A program made the translations under genes and the position numbers. Below, in pieces: positions 26,682 through 35,330 of a stretch of 64,000 nt of DNA (the stretch's first letter is position 1; each line of letters starts with the position of its first letter). Source of the stretch: Paramixta manurensis (GTDB taxonomy: Bacteria; Pseudomonadota; Gammaproteobacteria; Enterobacterales; Enterobacteriaceae); assembly GCF_013285385.1 (NCBI RefSeq), contig NZ_CP054212.1, positions 4,154,001 through 4,218,000 of the forward strand, in the 5' to 3' direction. The notes under the pieces are model-generated. The model was not told where the DNA came from. It ran no database searches and worked only from the letters and a program-made list of their open reading frames with translations.

Positions 26682-28226
26682 TTAGCGGAAGACGCTGATC
26701 GCTTCGACCAACCGGGTTGCCTGCCGCGCCATTCTCCCCGAGGCTTCGGCCCCTTCCTGCACCCTGGCGGCATTTTGCTGGGTAATCTCATCCAGATTTT
26801 CCACCGCTTTGCTCACATCACCTAACGCGCTGGCCTGTTCGGCGGTAGCGGAGCTAATCTGCGCGATTAACGCGGTCACACTCTGCACCTGGGAAACAAT
26901 CTCCCCCATGGTTCGCCCGGCGCCATTCACTTGGTCGCTGCCGGACTGCACCCGCGCCGCGCTGGTTTCCACCAACGTTTTAATTTCACTGGCCGCCGTG
27001 GCGCTACGCTGAGCCAGGTTACGCACTTCTCCGGCGACCACCGCAAACCCTTTGCCTTGCTCTCCCGCCCGTGCCGCCTCTACCGCCGCGTTCAGTGCCA
27101 GGATATTGGTTTGAAAAGCAATTCCGTCGATTACACCGGTAATATTGGCGATTTTCTGCGAACTGTCGGCAATTTCCGCCATCATCGCCACCATATCCGC
27201 CATCACCTCGCCCCCTTTAACCGCCGAACCGCTGGTGGCTTTCGACAGCGTATCGGCTTCGGCGGCGGTTTCGGTGTTACTGTTCACCGTCGCCGTCATT
27301 TGGTTCATGGTGGCCGCGGTTTGCTGCACGTTCGCTGCCGCTTGTTCGGTGCGGCGGCTCAGATCGGTATTGCTGTGGGCGATCGCGTCGCTGGCGCTTA
27401 ACACATTGATCGCCTGCCCGCTTACATCGTCAACCAGCCAGCGAAACATCAAACCTAACTGCCCGATAGCGCGTAGTGTCATCCCAACTTCGTCGATCCG
27501 ATCCATCTGCTCAACCTTATGGCTGGCACCGGTTGCCACACTCAATGCCTGCTGACACACCCGCTCAATAGGGCGTGAAATTTGCTGTTCCAGCCAGCAA
27601 CTGGCGAGAAACAAAAGCAGCGCCATCCCGAGAGTAAAACTGCCTACTGCGGCATGGCTCAGGCCCAATAGCCACACGCCAAGTACGCTTAACGGTAGCA
27701 GCGATAACAAAGTGCCACGGATTCGCCAGCGTAACGGTAACGTTTTGAACAATGAGCGCCAGCTTAGCCAACCGGCATAGACCACTAACCCTTTGTGAAA
27801 ACGGCGATTTTTTTGCTTCCCTTCGCGAAAGCGCCGGTACAGCATTTCCGTTTGCCGCACCTCTTCTTGCGTGGGTTTGGTGCGTACCGACATATATCCC
27901 TGCACGCTTCCGGCCCGCACCACCGGAATAGCATTGGCACGCACCCAGTAATGATCGCCATTTTTACGCCGGTTCTTCACTAGCGCGCTCCACGGTTCAC
28001 CCTGTTTTAGCGTTGACCACATATCGGCAAATGCCTGTGCCGGCATATCCGGGTGGCGCACCATATTATGCGGTTGACCGTTTATCTCTTCAGGCGAAAA
28101 GCCGCTGACCTCAATAAATGCATCATTGGCGTAGGTGATGTAGCTATTCAGGTCGGTGGTCGACATCAGGGTGGCGTGTTGATCAAACGAGTACTCTTGC
28201 TGGGTGACCGGCTGGTTATTGCGCAT
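26682..28226 (-). CDS. aer: Aerotaxis receptor, PAS-containing methyl-accepting chemotaxis protein
   Basis: A 514-residue energy and oxygen sensor like E. coli Aer (506). The N-terminal PAS domain (about 20-120) is very close to Aer: TLMSTTDLNSYITYANDAF, GQPHNMVRHPDMPAQAFADMW, KNRRKNGDHYWVRANA. It binds FAD in Aer. A hydrophobic hairpin (about 165-210), a HAMP-like region and the signalling tip FQTNILALNAAVEAARAGEQ follow. It talks to CheA/CheW, which are not in the window. Confidence 0.9.
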   Translation of the reverse strand: MRNNQPVTQQEYSFDQHATLMSTTDLNSYITYANDAFIEVSGFSPEEINGQPHNMVRHPDMPAQAFADMWSTLKQGEPWSALVKNRRKNGDHYWVRANAIPVVRAGSVQGYMSVRTKPTQEEVRQTEMLYRRFREGKQKNRRFHKGLVVYAGWLSWRSLFKTLPLRWRIRGTLLSLLPLSVLGVWLLGLSHAAVGSFTLGMALLLFLASCWLEQQISRPIERVCQQALSVATGASHKVEQMDRIDEVGMTLRAIGQLGLMFRWLVDDVSGQAINVLSASDAIAHSNTDLSRRTEQAAANVQQTAATMNQMTATVNSNTETAAEADTLSKATSGSAVKGGEVMADMVAMMAEIADSSQKIANITGVIDGIAFQTNILALNAAVEAARAGEQGKGFAVVAGEVRNLAQRSATAASEIKTLVETSAARVQSGSDQVNGAGRTMGEIVSQVQSVTALIAQISSATAEQASALGDVSKAVENLDEITQQNAARVQEGAEASGRMARQATRLVEAISVFR

Positions 28227-28496
28227 GAGTTAATGTCCTTGAAGTGCAGGCAGCGTTTGCGGGGGTAACAGGTTAGCTTTATTTATATTTTCGGCGGCAG
28301 AGTGAGGAACTTTAGCGTCGCGCTAACCGATTTTGTGATCGCAGTAACGTTTAAAAACAATCAGATTATAAAAAAGAGGTGCTAACCCCCAGCCGACAGT
28401 GCACGGCGGTTGGTTAACTATTTATTTATAATAAACAGAAGGGATGTTTTGAAATAACCCGTTGTTCAGGGGCGAGCCGGTCGCCCCCGCCTGCCA

Positions 28497-29942
28497 TTAG
28501 CTTAGATCGACGGTTTTGCTACCAAATAACCAAGTCAGGATAAACCCTGCCAGCCAAGCAACCAGCAAACCCGCGCCATAAACCGCCATACCGGCAAGCA
28601 TGCCATGGTCGGAAGTCATTAACGGCAATGTCACCAGCCCCGACGGGCCAAACACGGTATTTAGCCCAACCGGTAACCCGAGCCAGGCAACCAGCCCAAT
28701 AAAGAAGCCGCCAATCGCCCCGCCGCAACAGGCGGTAATAAACGGTTTGACCCGGGGTAACGTCACGCCATAAATCAGCGGTTCGCCAACGCCGAGCAGG
28801 CCCGGAATAATCGCGCCTTTAATTTGATTGCGTAGCAGTGAATTGGGCTGCGCCCGCGCCCAGAGCGCCAGCGCGGCGCCCACCTGCCCGCCGCCAGCCA
28901 TCGCCAAAATGGGGAATAGAGAGTTAAATCCTTGCGCATCCATTAACGCAAAGTAAACCGGGATAAAGCCTTGATGAATGCCAAACATCACCGCAATCAA
29001 AAACAGCCCGGCCAGTAGCGCACAACCGAACGGGTTACCGTTCAGATGCATAAACAGCCACGACATTCCTTTAAACAATTCGCCGCCGATCGGCATGATG
29101 ACCACAAATGTAACTGCGCCGGTAACCAGCAGCGTGACCAGCGAAGTCAGCAACATATCGAGGTTATCCGGCATCACTTTGCGTACCTGCTTCTCAACCC
29201 AGGCGCCGAAAATCGCCGCCAGCAATACGCCAATAATATTGCCGCGCGGGTCGATAGCCATGCCAAAGAAGTTATCAATACCACTGTAATACCCCACTTT
29301 TGCCGCAGGCGCATAGCCAAGCAGGAACAGTGAAGCAATGATTGCGCCGTTAACGCCTGAGCCGCCAAACGCTTTTTGCGCATTGTAGCCAATCAGGATA
29401 CTGAGGAAGGTGAACAGCCCTTTGCTAAAAATTTTCATGTAGCCCACGGCATGCAGCAACAGCGCATTATGCTCGCCGGGCGCGGTCAGCTGAAAAATTT
29501 GCTCCAGTAAGGTCGCCACGCCAAGCAGCAGGCCAGCGGCGATAAAGCCTGGAATCAAAGGGGTAAAAATGGTCGCAAAACGCGCCAGGAACTGATGCGC
29601 GCCACTGGTCTGTTTCGCTTTTAATTGCTGCTTCTTCTGTTGTGCAACCGCCTCTAGCGCGGGATTTTCCGGCGCATCATCGGCGTGCTGCGCCAACAAT
29701 AGATTCATTTTTTCCGCTGCGGTTTGCGCTTTACCCGGCCCAAGGATCACCTGTAGCTGCTCGTCGCCGCTAACCACACCCATGACTCCCGCCAGCGATT
29801 TCAGCCGTTGGTGCTGTACGCGTGTGTCATCCCTGAGCGTAAGGCGCAGACGTGTCATGCAGTTACCGCACACCGCCACATTATTGCGCCCGCCGACCGC
29901 CTGCAAAATGTCCATGATTAATGCATCGGTGATCTTCGCCAT
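28497..29942 (-). CDS. murP: N-acetylmuramic acid PTS permease IIBC
   Basis: A 481-residue PTS transporter that imports and phosphorylates N-acetylmuramic acid, giving MurNAc-6-phosphate. The EIIB domain comes first with phospho-Cys28 (CGNCMTRLRL). The EIIC membrane domain begins near residue 115 (FLARFATIFTPLIPGFIAAGLL). There is no IIA domain, as in E. coli MurP, which uses the glucose IIA. It is joined to murQ by a TAATG overlap, so the recovery pathway for cell-wall sugar is one operon. Confidence 0.93.
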   Translation of the reverse strand: MAKITDALIMDILQAVGGRNNVAVCGNCMTRLRLTLRDDTRVQHQRLKSLAGVMGVVSGDEQLQVILGPGKAQTAAEKMNLLLAQHADDAPENPALEAVAQQKKQQLKAKQTSGAHQFLARFATIFTPLIPGFIAAGLLLGVATLLEQIFQLTAPGEHNALLLHAVGYMKIFSKGLFTFLSILIGYNAQKAFGGSGVNGAIIASLFLLGYAPAAKVGYYSGIDNFFGMAIDPRGNIIGVLLAAIFGAWVEKQVRKVMPDNLDMLLTSLVTLLVTGAVTFVVIMPIGGELFKGMSWLFMHLNGNPFGCALLAGLFLIAVMFGIHQGFIPVYFALMDAQGFNSLFPILAMAGGGQVGAALALWARAQPNSLLRNQIKGAIIPGLLGVGEPLIYGVTLPRVKPFITACCGGAIGGFFIGLVAWLGLPVGLNTVFGPSGLVTLPLMTSDHGMLAGMAVYGAGLLVAWLAGFILTWLFGSKTVDLS

Positions 29943-30853
29943 TACTGTGCTCCCGCCTGTTGTAGCGCCTGACGAATAAAGCCCTGATTATTGGCCAGTA
30001 GTGCTTTCGCTTCTGCGGCCTGAAGCTGGCCTAACACCATGACAATGGCGGTTTTACAATGCCCGTCACAGGCAGCCAGTGCCGTTTTTGCCTCTTCCTC
30101 CGCGCATTCGGTCGCCTGCATCACAATATTCACCTGGCGCTGAACCAGCTTTTGGTTGGTGGCTTCCACATCCACCATCAGGTTGCCATACACTTTGCCG
30201 GTACGAATCATCGCGCCGGTGGTGAGCATATTTAGCACCAGCTTCTGGGCGGTACCCGCTTTCATGCGTGACGAACCGGTCACCACCTCCGGGCCTACCA
30301 GCGGCGTGAGAGGAATATCAACGATTTTTGCCATTGCGCTGTCAGGATTGCAGGTCAGCGCGGCGGTCACCGCGCCACATTCACGCGCATAGTCCAGTGC
30401 GGCAACCACATACGGTGTACGGCCGCTGGCGGCGATGCCAACCAATACATCCTGCGCGTTAAAACCAATCGATTTGAGATCGTTCACGCCCATTTCACGA
30501 TTGTCTTCCGCGTTCTCCACCGCCTGCAAAATGGCCGTGTGACCGCCAGCGATCAGCCCGATAACCTGTTCACGCGGCGTTCCGTAAGTAGGTGGGCATT
30601 CACTGGCATCAAGAATGCCCAATCGCCCCGAGGTTCCTGCCCCGCAATAGACTAAGCGACCGCCCTGCATAAACGCGGCGGCAATCGCATCTACCGCGCG
30701 GGTAATCTCCGGCAAAATGGCCTCCACCGCCAGCGCGACCTTTTTATCTTCGTTATTGATCACCCGCAGCATGTCGGCGGTTGAAAGCTGATCAATGTTT
30801 TCACTGGCCGGGTTACGTCCTTCAGTCACCATGGCGTTAAGGTCAAGCTTCAT
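29942..30853 (-). CDS. murQ: N-acetylmuramic acid 6-phosphate etherase
   Basis: A 303-residue cytoplasmic lyase that removes the lactyl ether from MurNAc-6-phosphate to give GlcNAc-6-phosphate and lactate. It is a SIS-domain protein with LVYCGAGTSGRLGILDASECPPTYG (about 65-89), EVVTGSSRMKAGTAQK and GLIAGGH. The length matches E. coli MurQ (298). The frame is open for 71 codons further upstream, but GGAG sits 9 nt before the ATG at 30853. The regulator gene murR is not adjacent, unlike in E. coli. Confidence 0.95.
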   Translation of the reverse strand: MKLDLNAMVTEGRNPASENIDQLSTADMLRVINNEDKKVALAVEAILPEITRAVDAIAAAFMQGGRLVYCGAGTSGRLGILDASECPPTYGTPREQVIGLIAGGHTAILQAVENAEDNREMGVNDLKSIGFNAQDVLVGIAASGRTPYVVAALDYARECGAVTAALTCNPDSAMAKIVDIPLTPLVGPEVVTGSSRMKAGTAQKLVLNMLTTGAMIRTGKVYGNLMVDVEATNQKLVQRQVNIVMQATECAEEEAKTALAACDGHCKTAIVMVLGQLQAAEAKALLANNQGFIRQALQQAGAQ

Positions 30854-30966
30854 ATGGTCTCCAGCGCGATAAGGAGTGGCGTAATGCCTTTCCTGTTTTG
30901 TTGTCTTACTCGGTTTCGGCCTGTCGGCCAATTGATACGCTATATTGCGCAACCAGAGGGCGAAAC

Positions 30967-31018
30967 AAAAGGAATAATTTATTCTTTTAATTAATTTGTG
31001 TCTGGAATCAAAAATTCC
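30967..31018. promoter_or_regulatory. Two inverted repeats upstream of murQ
   Basis: The first pairs AAAAGGAATAA with TTTATTCTTTT (30967-30988, one bulge). The second is GGAAT-N5-ATTCC (31004-31018). Both carry a GGAAT half-site. E. coli MurR is known to bind two adjacent inverted repeats at murQ, so these are candidate operators for a MurR encoded elsewhere. Confidence 0.4.
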
Positions 31019-31030
31019 TTTAGATGAAAT

Positions 31031-31057
31031 AAAAAACCCATCCGAAGATGGGTTTTT
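31031..31057 (-). terminator. Terminator of gltP
   Basis: The stem ACCCATC / GATGGGT with loop CGAA is flanked by A-runs and T-runs, so it can act on both strands. It follows the gltP stop by about 20 bp. Confidence 0.9.
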
Positions 31058-31077
31058 CAGCATCAAGTCGCGCCGAA

Positions 31078-32379
31078 TCAGGAGACGGCTTCAGCGCGTA
31101 ACTGCCGCTCATAAGCCTGCGCTTGCTGAGCATCGAACTGGTTTTCCCATTTGGCGACCACCAGCACCGCCAGCGCGTTACCCACCACGTTAAGCGCGGT
31201 ACGCGCCATATCCATGATACGGTCAACCCCGGCGATAAATGCCAGCCCTTCCAGTGGGATCCCCACGCTGCCCAGCGTCGCCAGCAGCACCACAAAAGAG
31301 ACGCCCGGCACGCCAGCAATCCCTTTTGACGTCACCATCAGCGTCAGCACCAGGATAATTTCATCGCCTAACGACAGATTAATACCGTACAACTGGGCGA
31401 TAAAAATAGCCGCGATGCTCTGGTAAAGGGTCGAGCCATCAAGATTAAACGAGTAGCCGGTGGGCACCACAAAACTGGTGATTGATTTCGGCGCGCCGTA
31501 AGCCTCCATCTTCTCCATAATACGCGGCAGCACCGTTTCTGAACTGGAGGTTGAATAAGCGAGGATCAACTCATCTTTCAGGATGCGCATCAGCGTGGTA
31601 ATACGCAGTTTACATGCGCGCGCCACCGCACCCAGCACCACAAAAGCAAAGAATAGAATGGCGGCATAAACCAGAATCACCAACTTCGCTAACGGCCACA
31701 GCGAGGAGAAACCAAAATTCGCCAACGTCACTGAAATCAACGCGAAGACCCCTACCGGCGCGTAGCGCATAATCATATGCGTGACTTTGAACATGGTTTC
31801 AGAGGTAGAGCGAAATACCTTCACCAACGGATCGCGATGTTCTGCCGGAAGTGAAGACAACCCCAGACCAAACAGCACCGAAAAGAAAATCACCGGCAAC
31901 ATGTCGCCTTTGGCTATCGCCGCGAAGATATTTTGCGGGATCAGCGACAAAATAGTGGTGACCAGGCCATGCGGGCCGTTCTGAACCTGCTGCGTCGTCG
32001 CTTCATATTTAGAGATATCCACCGTTGCCAGCGTCGACATATCAATGCCGTTGCCAGGTTGGAACACATTGGCCAGGGTAATGCCTACCACGATGGCAAT
32101 GGTGGTAATCACTTCAAAATAAATAATGGTCTTAACGCCGATACGCCCCAGTTTTTTCGCATCCCCCACTCCGGCAATGCCGACAATCAGGGTTGAAATA
32201 ACAATCGGAACGACGATCATCTTGATCAGATGGATAAAAATATCACCGGCTGGCGTCAGGATATTGGTAATGAGCCAGTCACGATTGTCTGGCTGGTTAT
32301 GCAGCACCGTACCCACCACAACGCCGAGAACCAGAGCAATCAGTATTTGCCACGCAAGGCTGATTTTAAAACCTTTCAT
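31078..32379 (-). CDS. gltP: Glutamate/aspartate:proton symporter
   Basis: A 433-residue DAACS-family carrier. Visible motifs are the serine-rich hairpin AYSTSSSETVLPRIMEKME, the VVPTGYSFNLDGSTLYQSIAAIFIAQ segment and the GIAGVPGVSFVVLLATLG hairpin. It takes up glutamate and aspartate with protons. The frame runs 21 codons further upstream, but AAGGA lies before the ATG at 32379. E. coli has nrf genes between acs and gltP; they are absent here. Confidence 0.93.
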   Translation of the reverse strand: MKGFKISLAWQILIALVLGVVVGTVLHNQPDNRDWLITNILTPAGDIFIHLIKMIVVPIVISTLIVGIAGVGDAKKLGRIGVKTIIYFEVITTIAIVVGITLANVFQPGNGIDMSTLATVDISKYEATTQQVQNGPHGLVTTILSLIPQNIFAAIAKGDMLPVIFFSVLFGLGLSSLPAEHRDPLVKVFRSTSETMFKVTHMIMRYAPVGVFALISVTLANFGFSSLWPLAKLVILVYAAILFFAFVVLGAVARACKLRITTLMRILKDELILAYSTSSSETVLPRIMEKMEAYGAPKSITSFVVPTGYSFNLDGSTLYQSIAAIFIAQLYGINLSLGDEIILVLTLMVTSKGIAGVPGVSFVVLLATLGSVGIPLEGLAFIAGVDRIMDMARTALNVVGNALAVLVVAKWENQFDAQQAQAYERQLRAEAVS

Positions 32380-32900
32380 AACGCTTAATTCCTTAACAAA
32401 ACCCCGCATCCGCACACAAGCTTCGGACGCTTTCGCACACAAGGGAGGTGGACAATGTCCAGTAAAAATCGAGGGTTATAGATGGTTGAACCTGAAGTCA
32501 GGCGGTTGATTAAGTACCATTTTAACCGGGGCAAAAGCAACCATCATGGGTAGGCTTTTGCGGCAAAAAGTTCCGCCGTTTTAAATTACTTTTAGTTATT
32601 TATTATATAACTTACTGTTATAAAAAGTAATATATCGTAAGTCCACACACCAAGTGCGCCATTGACGATTTTTGTTTATTTCATCCGTTTGCTGCTTTTT
32701 TCATCGCTTATCTCGCCTTTTACTGCACTTCACGCGCCATAAACCGGCGAATCGCTGCCGGTCAAATCAATAAAAAGCGGTAAATTTCATGATATTCATC
32801 ATTCTCGTGATCTATAGCGCAAAAAAGAAACAAAGCGCGGCTACCTCTCTTTAATCAACCTTTGGTTGACATATTATTAACATCTTCAAGGAGGCCAGCT
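32380..32900. promoter_or_regulatory. Divergent gltP-acs control region
   Basis: There is no gene in 521 bp. The middle is AT-rich and contains nested inverted repeats (32585-32631): outer arms ATTACTTTT / AAAAGTAAT and inner arms AGTTAT / ATAACT. The promoters of both genes must lie here. No CRP site of good quality was found, although E. coli acs needs CRP. Confidence 0.5.
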
Positions 32901-34856
32901 ATGAGCCAGATAATGAAACATCCCGTTCCCGCGTCTATTGCGGAAAATACCCTGATTAATGAACAACAGTACCAGTCGATGTATCAGCAGTCGGTACAAG
33001 ATCCCGAGGCTTTTTGGGGAGAGCAAGGAAAAATTCTCGACTGGATCAAACCTTACGAAAAGGTAAAAAACACCTCGTTTTCACCGGGCAACATTACTAT
33101 TCGCTGGTATGAAGATGGCACGCTGAACCTTGCCGCGAACTGTCTTGACCGCCATTTGCATGAGCGCGGCGACCATCCGGCGATTATTTGGGAAGGCGAC
33201 GACGCCAGTGAAAGTAAGACATTGAGCTTCCGCGACTTACACCGTGAAGTTTGCCGCTTTGCCAACGTCCTGAAAGAGCTAAACGTGAATAAAGGCGACG
33301 TGGTCGCCATTTATATGCCAATGGTGCCAGAAGCCGCCATCGCCATGCTGGCTTGCGCACGCATTGGCGCGGTGCATTCGGTTATTTTCGGCGGCTTTTC
33401 GCCGGAAGCCGTCGCCGGGCGGATTGTTGACTCCAGCGCGAAACTGGTAGTCACCGCCGATGAAGGTATCCGCGCCGGACGCGCGATTCCGTTGAAGAAG
33501 AATGTGGATGACGCACTCAAAAATCCTAATGTGACCTCCGTCGGCAATGTCGTGGTCTTCCGCCGTACCGGTAAAGAAACCGGTTGGGAGAATGGGCGCG
33601 ACCTGTGGTGGCATGAACTGATGAACAGCGCCAGCGCCCATCATCAACCGGAAGAAATGAACGCTGAAGATCCGCTGTTTATTCTGTATACCTCCGGCTC
33701 AACCGGTAAACCGAAGGGGGTACTGCACACCACCGGCGGTTATCTGGTCTATGCCGCGACAACCTTTAAATATGTGTTTGATTACCACCCGGAAGACGTT
33801 TACTGGTGTACCGCCGATGTCGGCTGGATTACCGGGCACAGCTATCTGCTTTATGGTCCGCTGGCCTGCGGCGCAACCACGCTAATGTTTGAAGGGGTGC
33901 CGAACTGGCCGAAACCCAGCCGAATGGCGGAAGTGGTTGATAAACATAAAGTGACGTTGCTGTACACCGCGCCTACCGCTATTCGCGCGCTAATGGCGGA
34001 AGGGGATAAGGCGATTGAAGGGACTGACCGTTCTTCCCTGCGGATTATGGGCTCGGTGGGTGAACCGATTAACCCGGAAGCCTGGGAATGGTACTACCGC
34101 AAGATTGGCGATAGCCGCTGTCCGATTGTTGATACCTGGTGGCAAACCGAAACCGGGGGGTTCATGATTACGCCGTTGCCGGGCGCCACTGAACTGAAAG
34201 CCGGTTCCGCCACGCGGCCCTTCTTCGGCGTACAACCGGCGCTGGTGGATAACGAAGGCCATCTGCAAGAAGGCGCCTGTGAAGGCAACCTGGTAATTGT
34301 CGATTCCTGGCCCGGTCAGGCGCGCACCTTATTCGGCGATCACGATCGTTTCGAACAAACCTATTTCTCCACCTTTAAAAATATGTACTTCAGCGGCGAT
34401 GGCGCACGTCGCGATGAAGACGGTTACTACTGGATTACCGGCCGTGTGGATGATGTGCTGAACGTTTCAGGGCACCGTCTTGGTACGGCGGAAATTGAAT
34501 CCGCATTGGTTTCACATCCTAAGATCGCCGAAGCCGCAGTGGTTGGGATTCCGCATGCGATTAAGGGGCAGGCGATTTATGCCTATATCACGCTGAATCA
34601 TGGTGAAGAACCGACGCCGGAGTTGTATAGCGAAGTGCGCAACTGGGTACGTAAGGAGATTGGCCCGATTGCCACGCCGGATGTGTTGCACTGGACCGAT
34701 TCGTTGCCGAAGACGCGCTCAGGCAAAATTATGCGCCGTATTCTGCGCAAAATCGCCGCGGGCGATACCAGCAATTTAGGTGATACCTCTACGCTTGCCG
34801 ATCCGGGCGTGGTTGAGAAACTACTTGAGGAGAAACAGGCGATTAAACTGCCGTAA
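32901..34856 (+). CDS. acs: Acetyl-CoA synthetase
   Basis: A 651-residue AMP-forming enzyme that activates acetate to acetyl-CoA, one residue shorter than E. coli Acs. Motifs: the P-loop LYTSGSTGKPKGVLHTTGG (about 264-282), DTWWQTETGG, YFSGDGARRDEDGYYWITGRVDD, and the acetylation lysine in PKTRSGKIMRRILRK near the C-terminus. AAGGAGG precedes the ATG at 32901, so the 13-codon upstream extension is not used. It heads the acs-yjcH-actP acetate-scavenging operon. Confidence 0.98.
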   Translation: MSQIMKHPVPASIAENTLINEQQYQSMYQQSVQDPEAFWGEQGKILDWIKPYEKVKNTSFSPGNITIRWYEDGTLNLAANCLDRHLHERGDHPAIIWEGDDASESKTLSFRDLHREVCRFANVLKELNVNKGDVVAIYMPMVPEAAIAMLACARIGAVHSVIFGGFSPEAVAGRIVDSSAKLVVTADEGIRAGRAIPLKKNVDDALKNPNVTSVGNVVVFRRTGKETGWENGRDLWWHELMNSASAHHQPEEMNAEDPLFILYTSGSTGKPKGVLHTTGGYLVYAATTFKYVFDYHPEDVYWCTADVGWITGHSYLLYGPLACGATTLMFEGVPNWPKPSRMAEVVDKHKVTLLYTAPTAIRALMAEGDKAIEGTDRSSLRIMGSVGEPINPEAWEWYYRKIGDSRCPIVDTWWQTETGGFMITPLPGATELKAGSATRPFFGVQPALVDNEGHLQEGACEGNLVIVDSWPGQARTLFGDHDRFEQTYFSTFKNMYFSGDGARRDEDGYYWITGRVDDVLNVSGHRLGTAEIESALVSHPKIAEAAVVGIPHAIKGQAIYAYITLNHGEEPTPELYSEVRNWVRKEIGPIATPDVLHWTDSLPKTRSGKIMRRILRKIAAGDTSNLGDTSTLADPGVVEKLLEEKQAIKLP

Positions 34857-35024
34857 CCGTAGCGAGAGTTCCACATTTTTTTGTTTATCACCTGTCCTGG
34901 AGCGGTGCCTTGCCGCTCCGGATTTTACCGCCCGACCACTACAACAAAGTAACGCTATTTTACTGAAAATTATATGGATAATCCGCCAAATGGACGGCTT
35001 TTCCTTACCTCTGGAGTGTCTGTG

Positions 35025-35330
35025 ATGAATGATATTTATCAACGGATAGAAAATAGTGCGCGCTTTAAACAGCTGGTTCACAAGCGTCAAGCGTTCGCAA
35101 CTCTACTTTCCCTCATTATGCTGGTTCTGTATGTCGGTTTTATTTTGCTGATCGCCTTCGCTCCCGGTTGGCTGGGTACGCCGTTGCATGAAGGTACCAA
35201 TGTCACACGCGGGATCCCGCTCGGCATTGGCCTGATTGTCATCTCGTTCTTGCTAACTGGCGTCTATGTCTGGCGCGCTAACGGCGAGTTTGATCGTCTG
35301 ACAAAACAGATTATTGATGAGGCAAAATAA
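35025..35330 (+). CDS. yjcH: DUF485 inner-membrane protein of the acetate operon
   Basis: A 101-residue protein with two hydrophobic segments (about 25-47 and 62-84), matching E. coli YjcH: IYQRIENSARFKQLV, GFILLIAFAPGWLGTPL, TGVYVWRANGEFDRL. The function is unknown; it is always next to ActP and is thought to assist it. CTGGAG precedes the ATG at 35025, so the longer frame from 34974 is not used. Its stop overlaps the actP start (TAATG). Confidence 0.93.
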   Translation: MNDIYQRIENSARFKQLVHKRQAFATLLSLIMLVLYVGFILLIAFAPGWLGTPLHEGTNVTRGIPLGIGLIVISFLLTGVYVWRANGEFDRLTKQIIDEAK

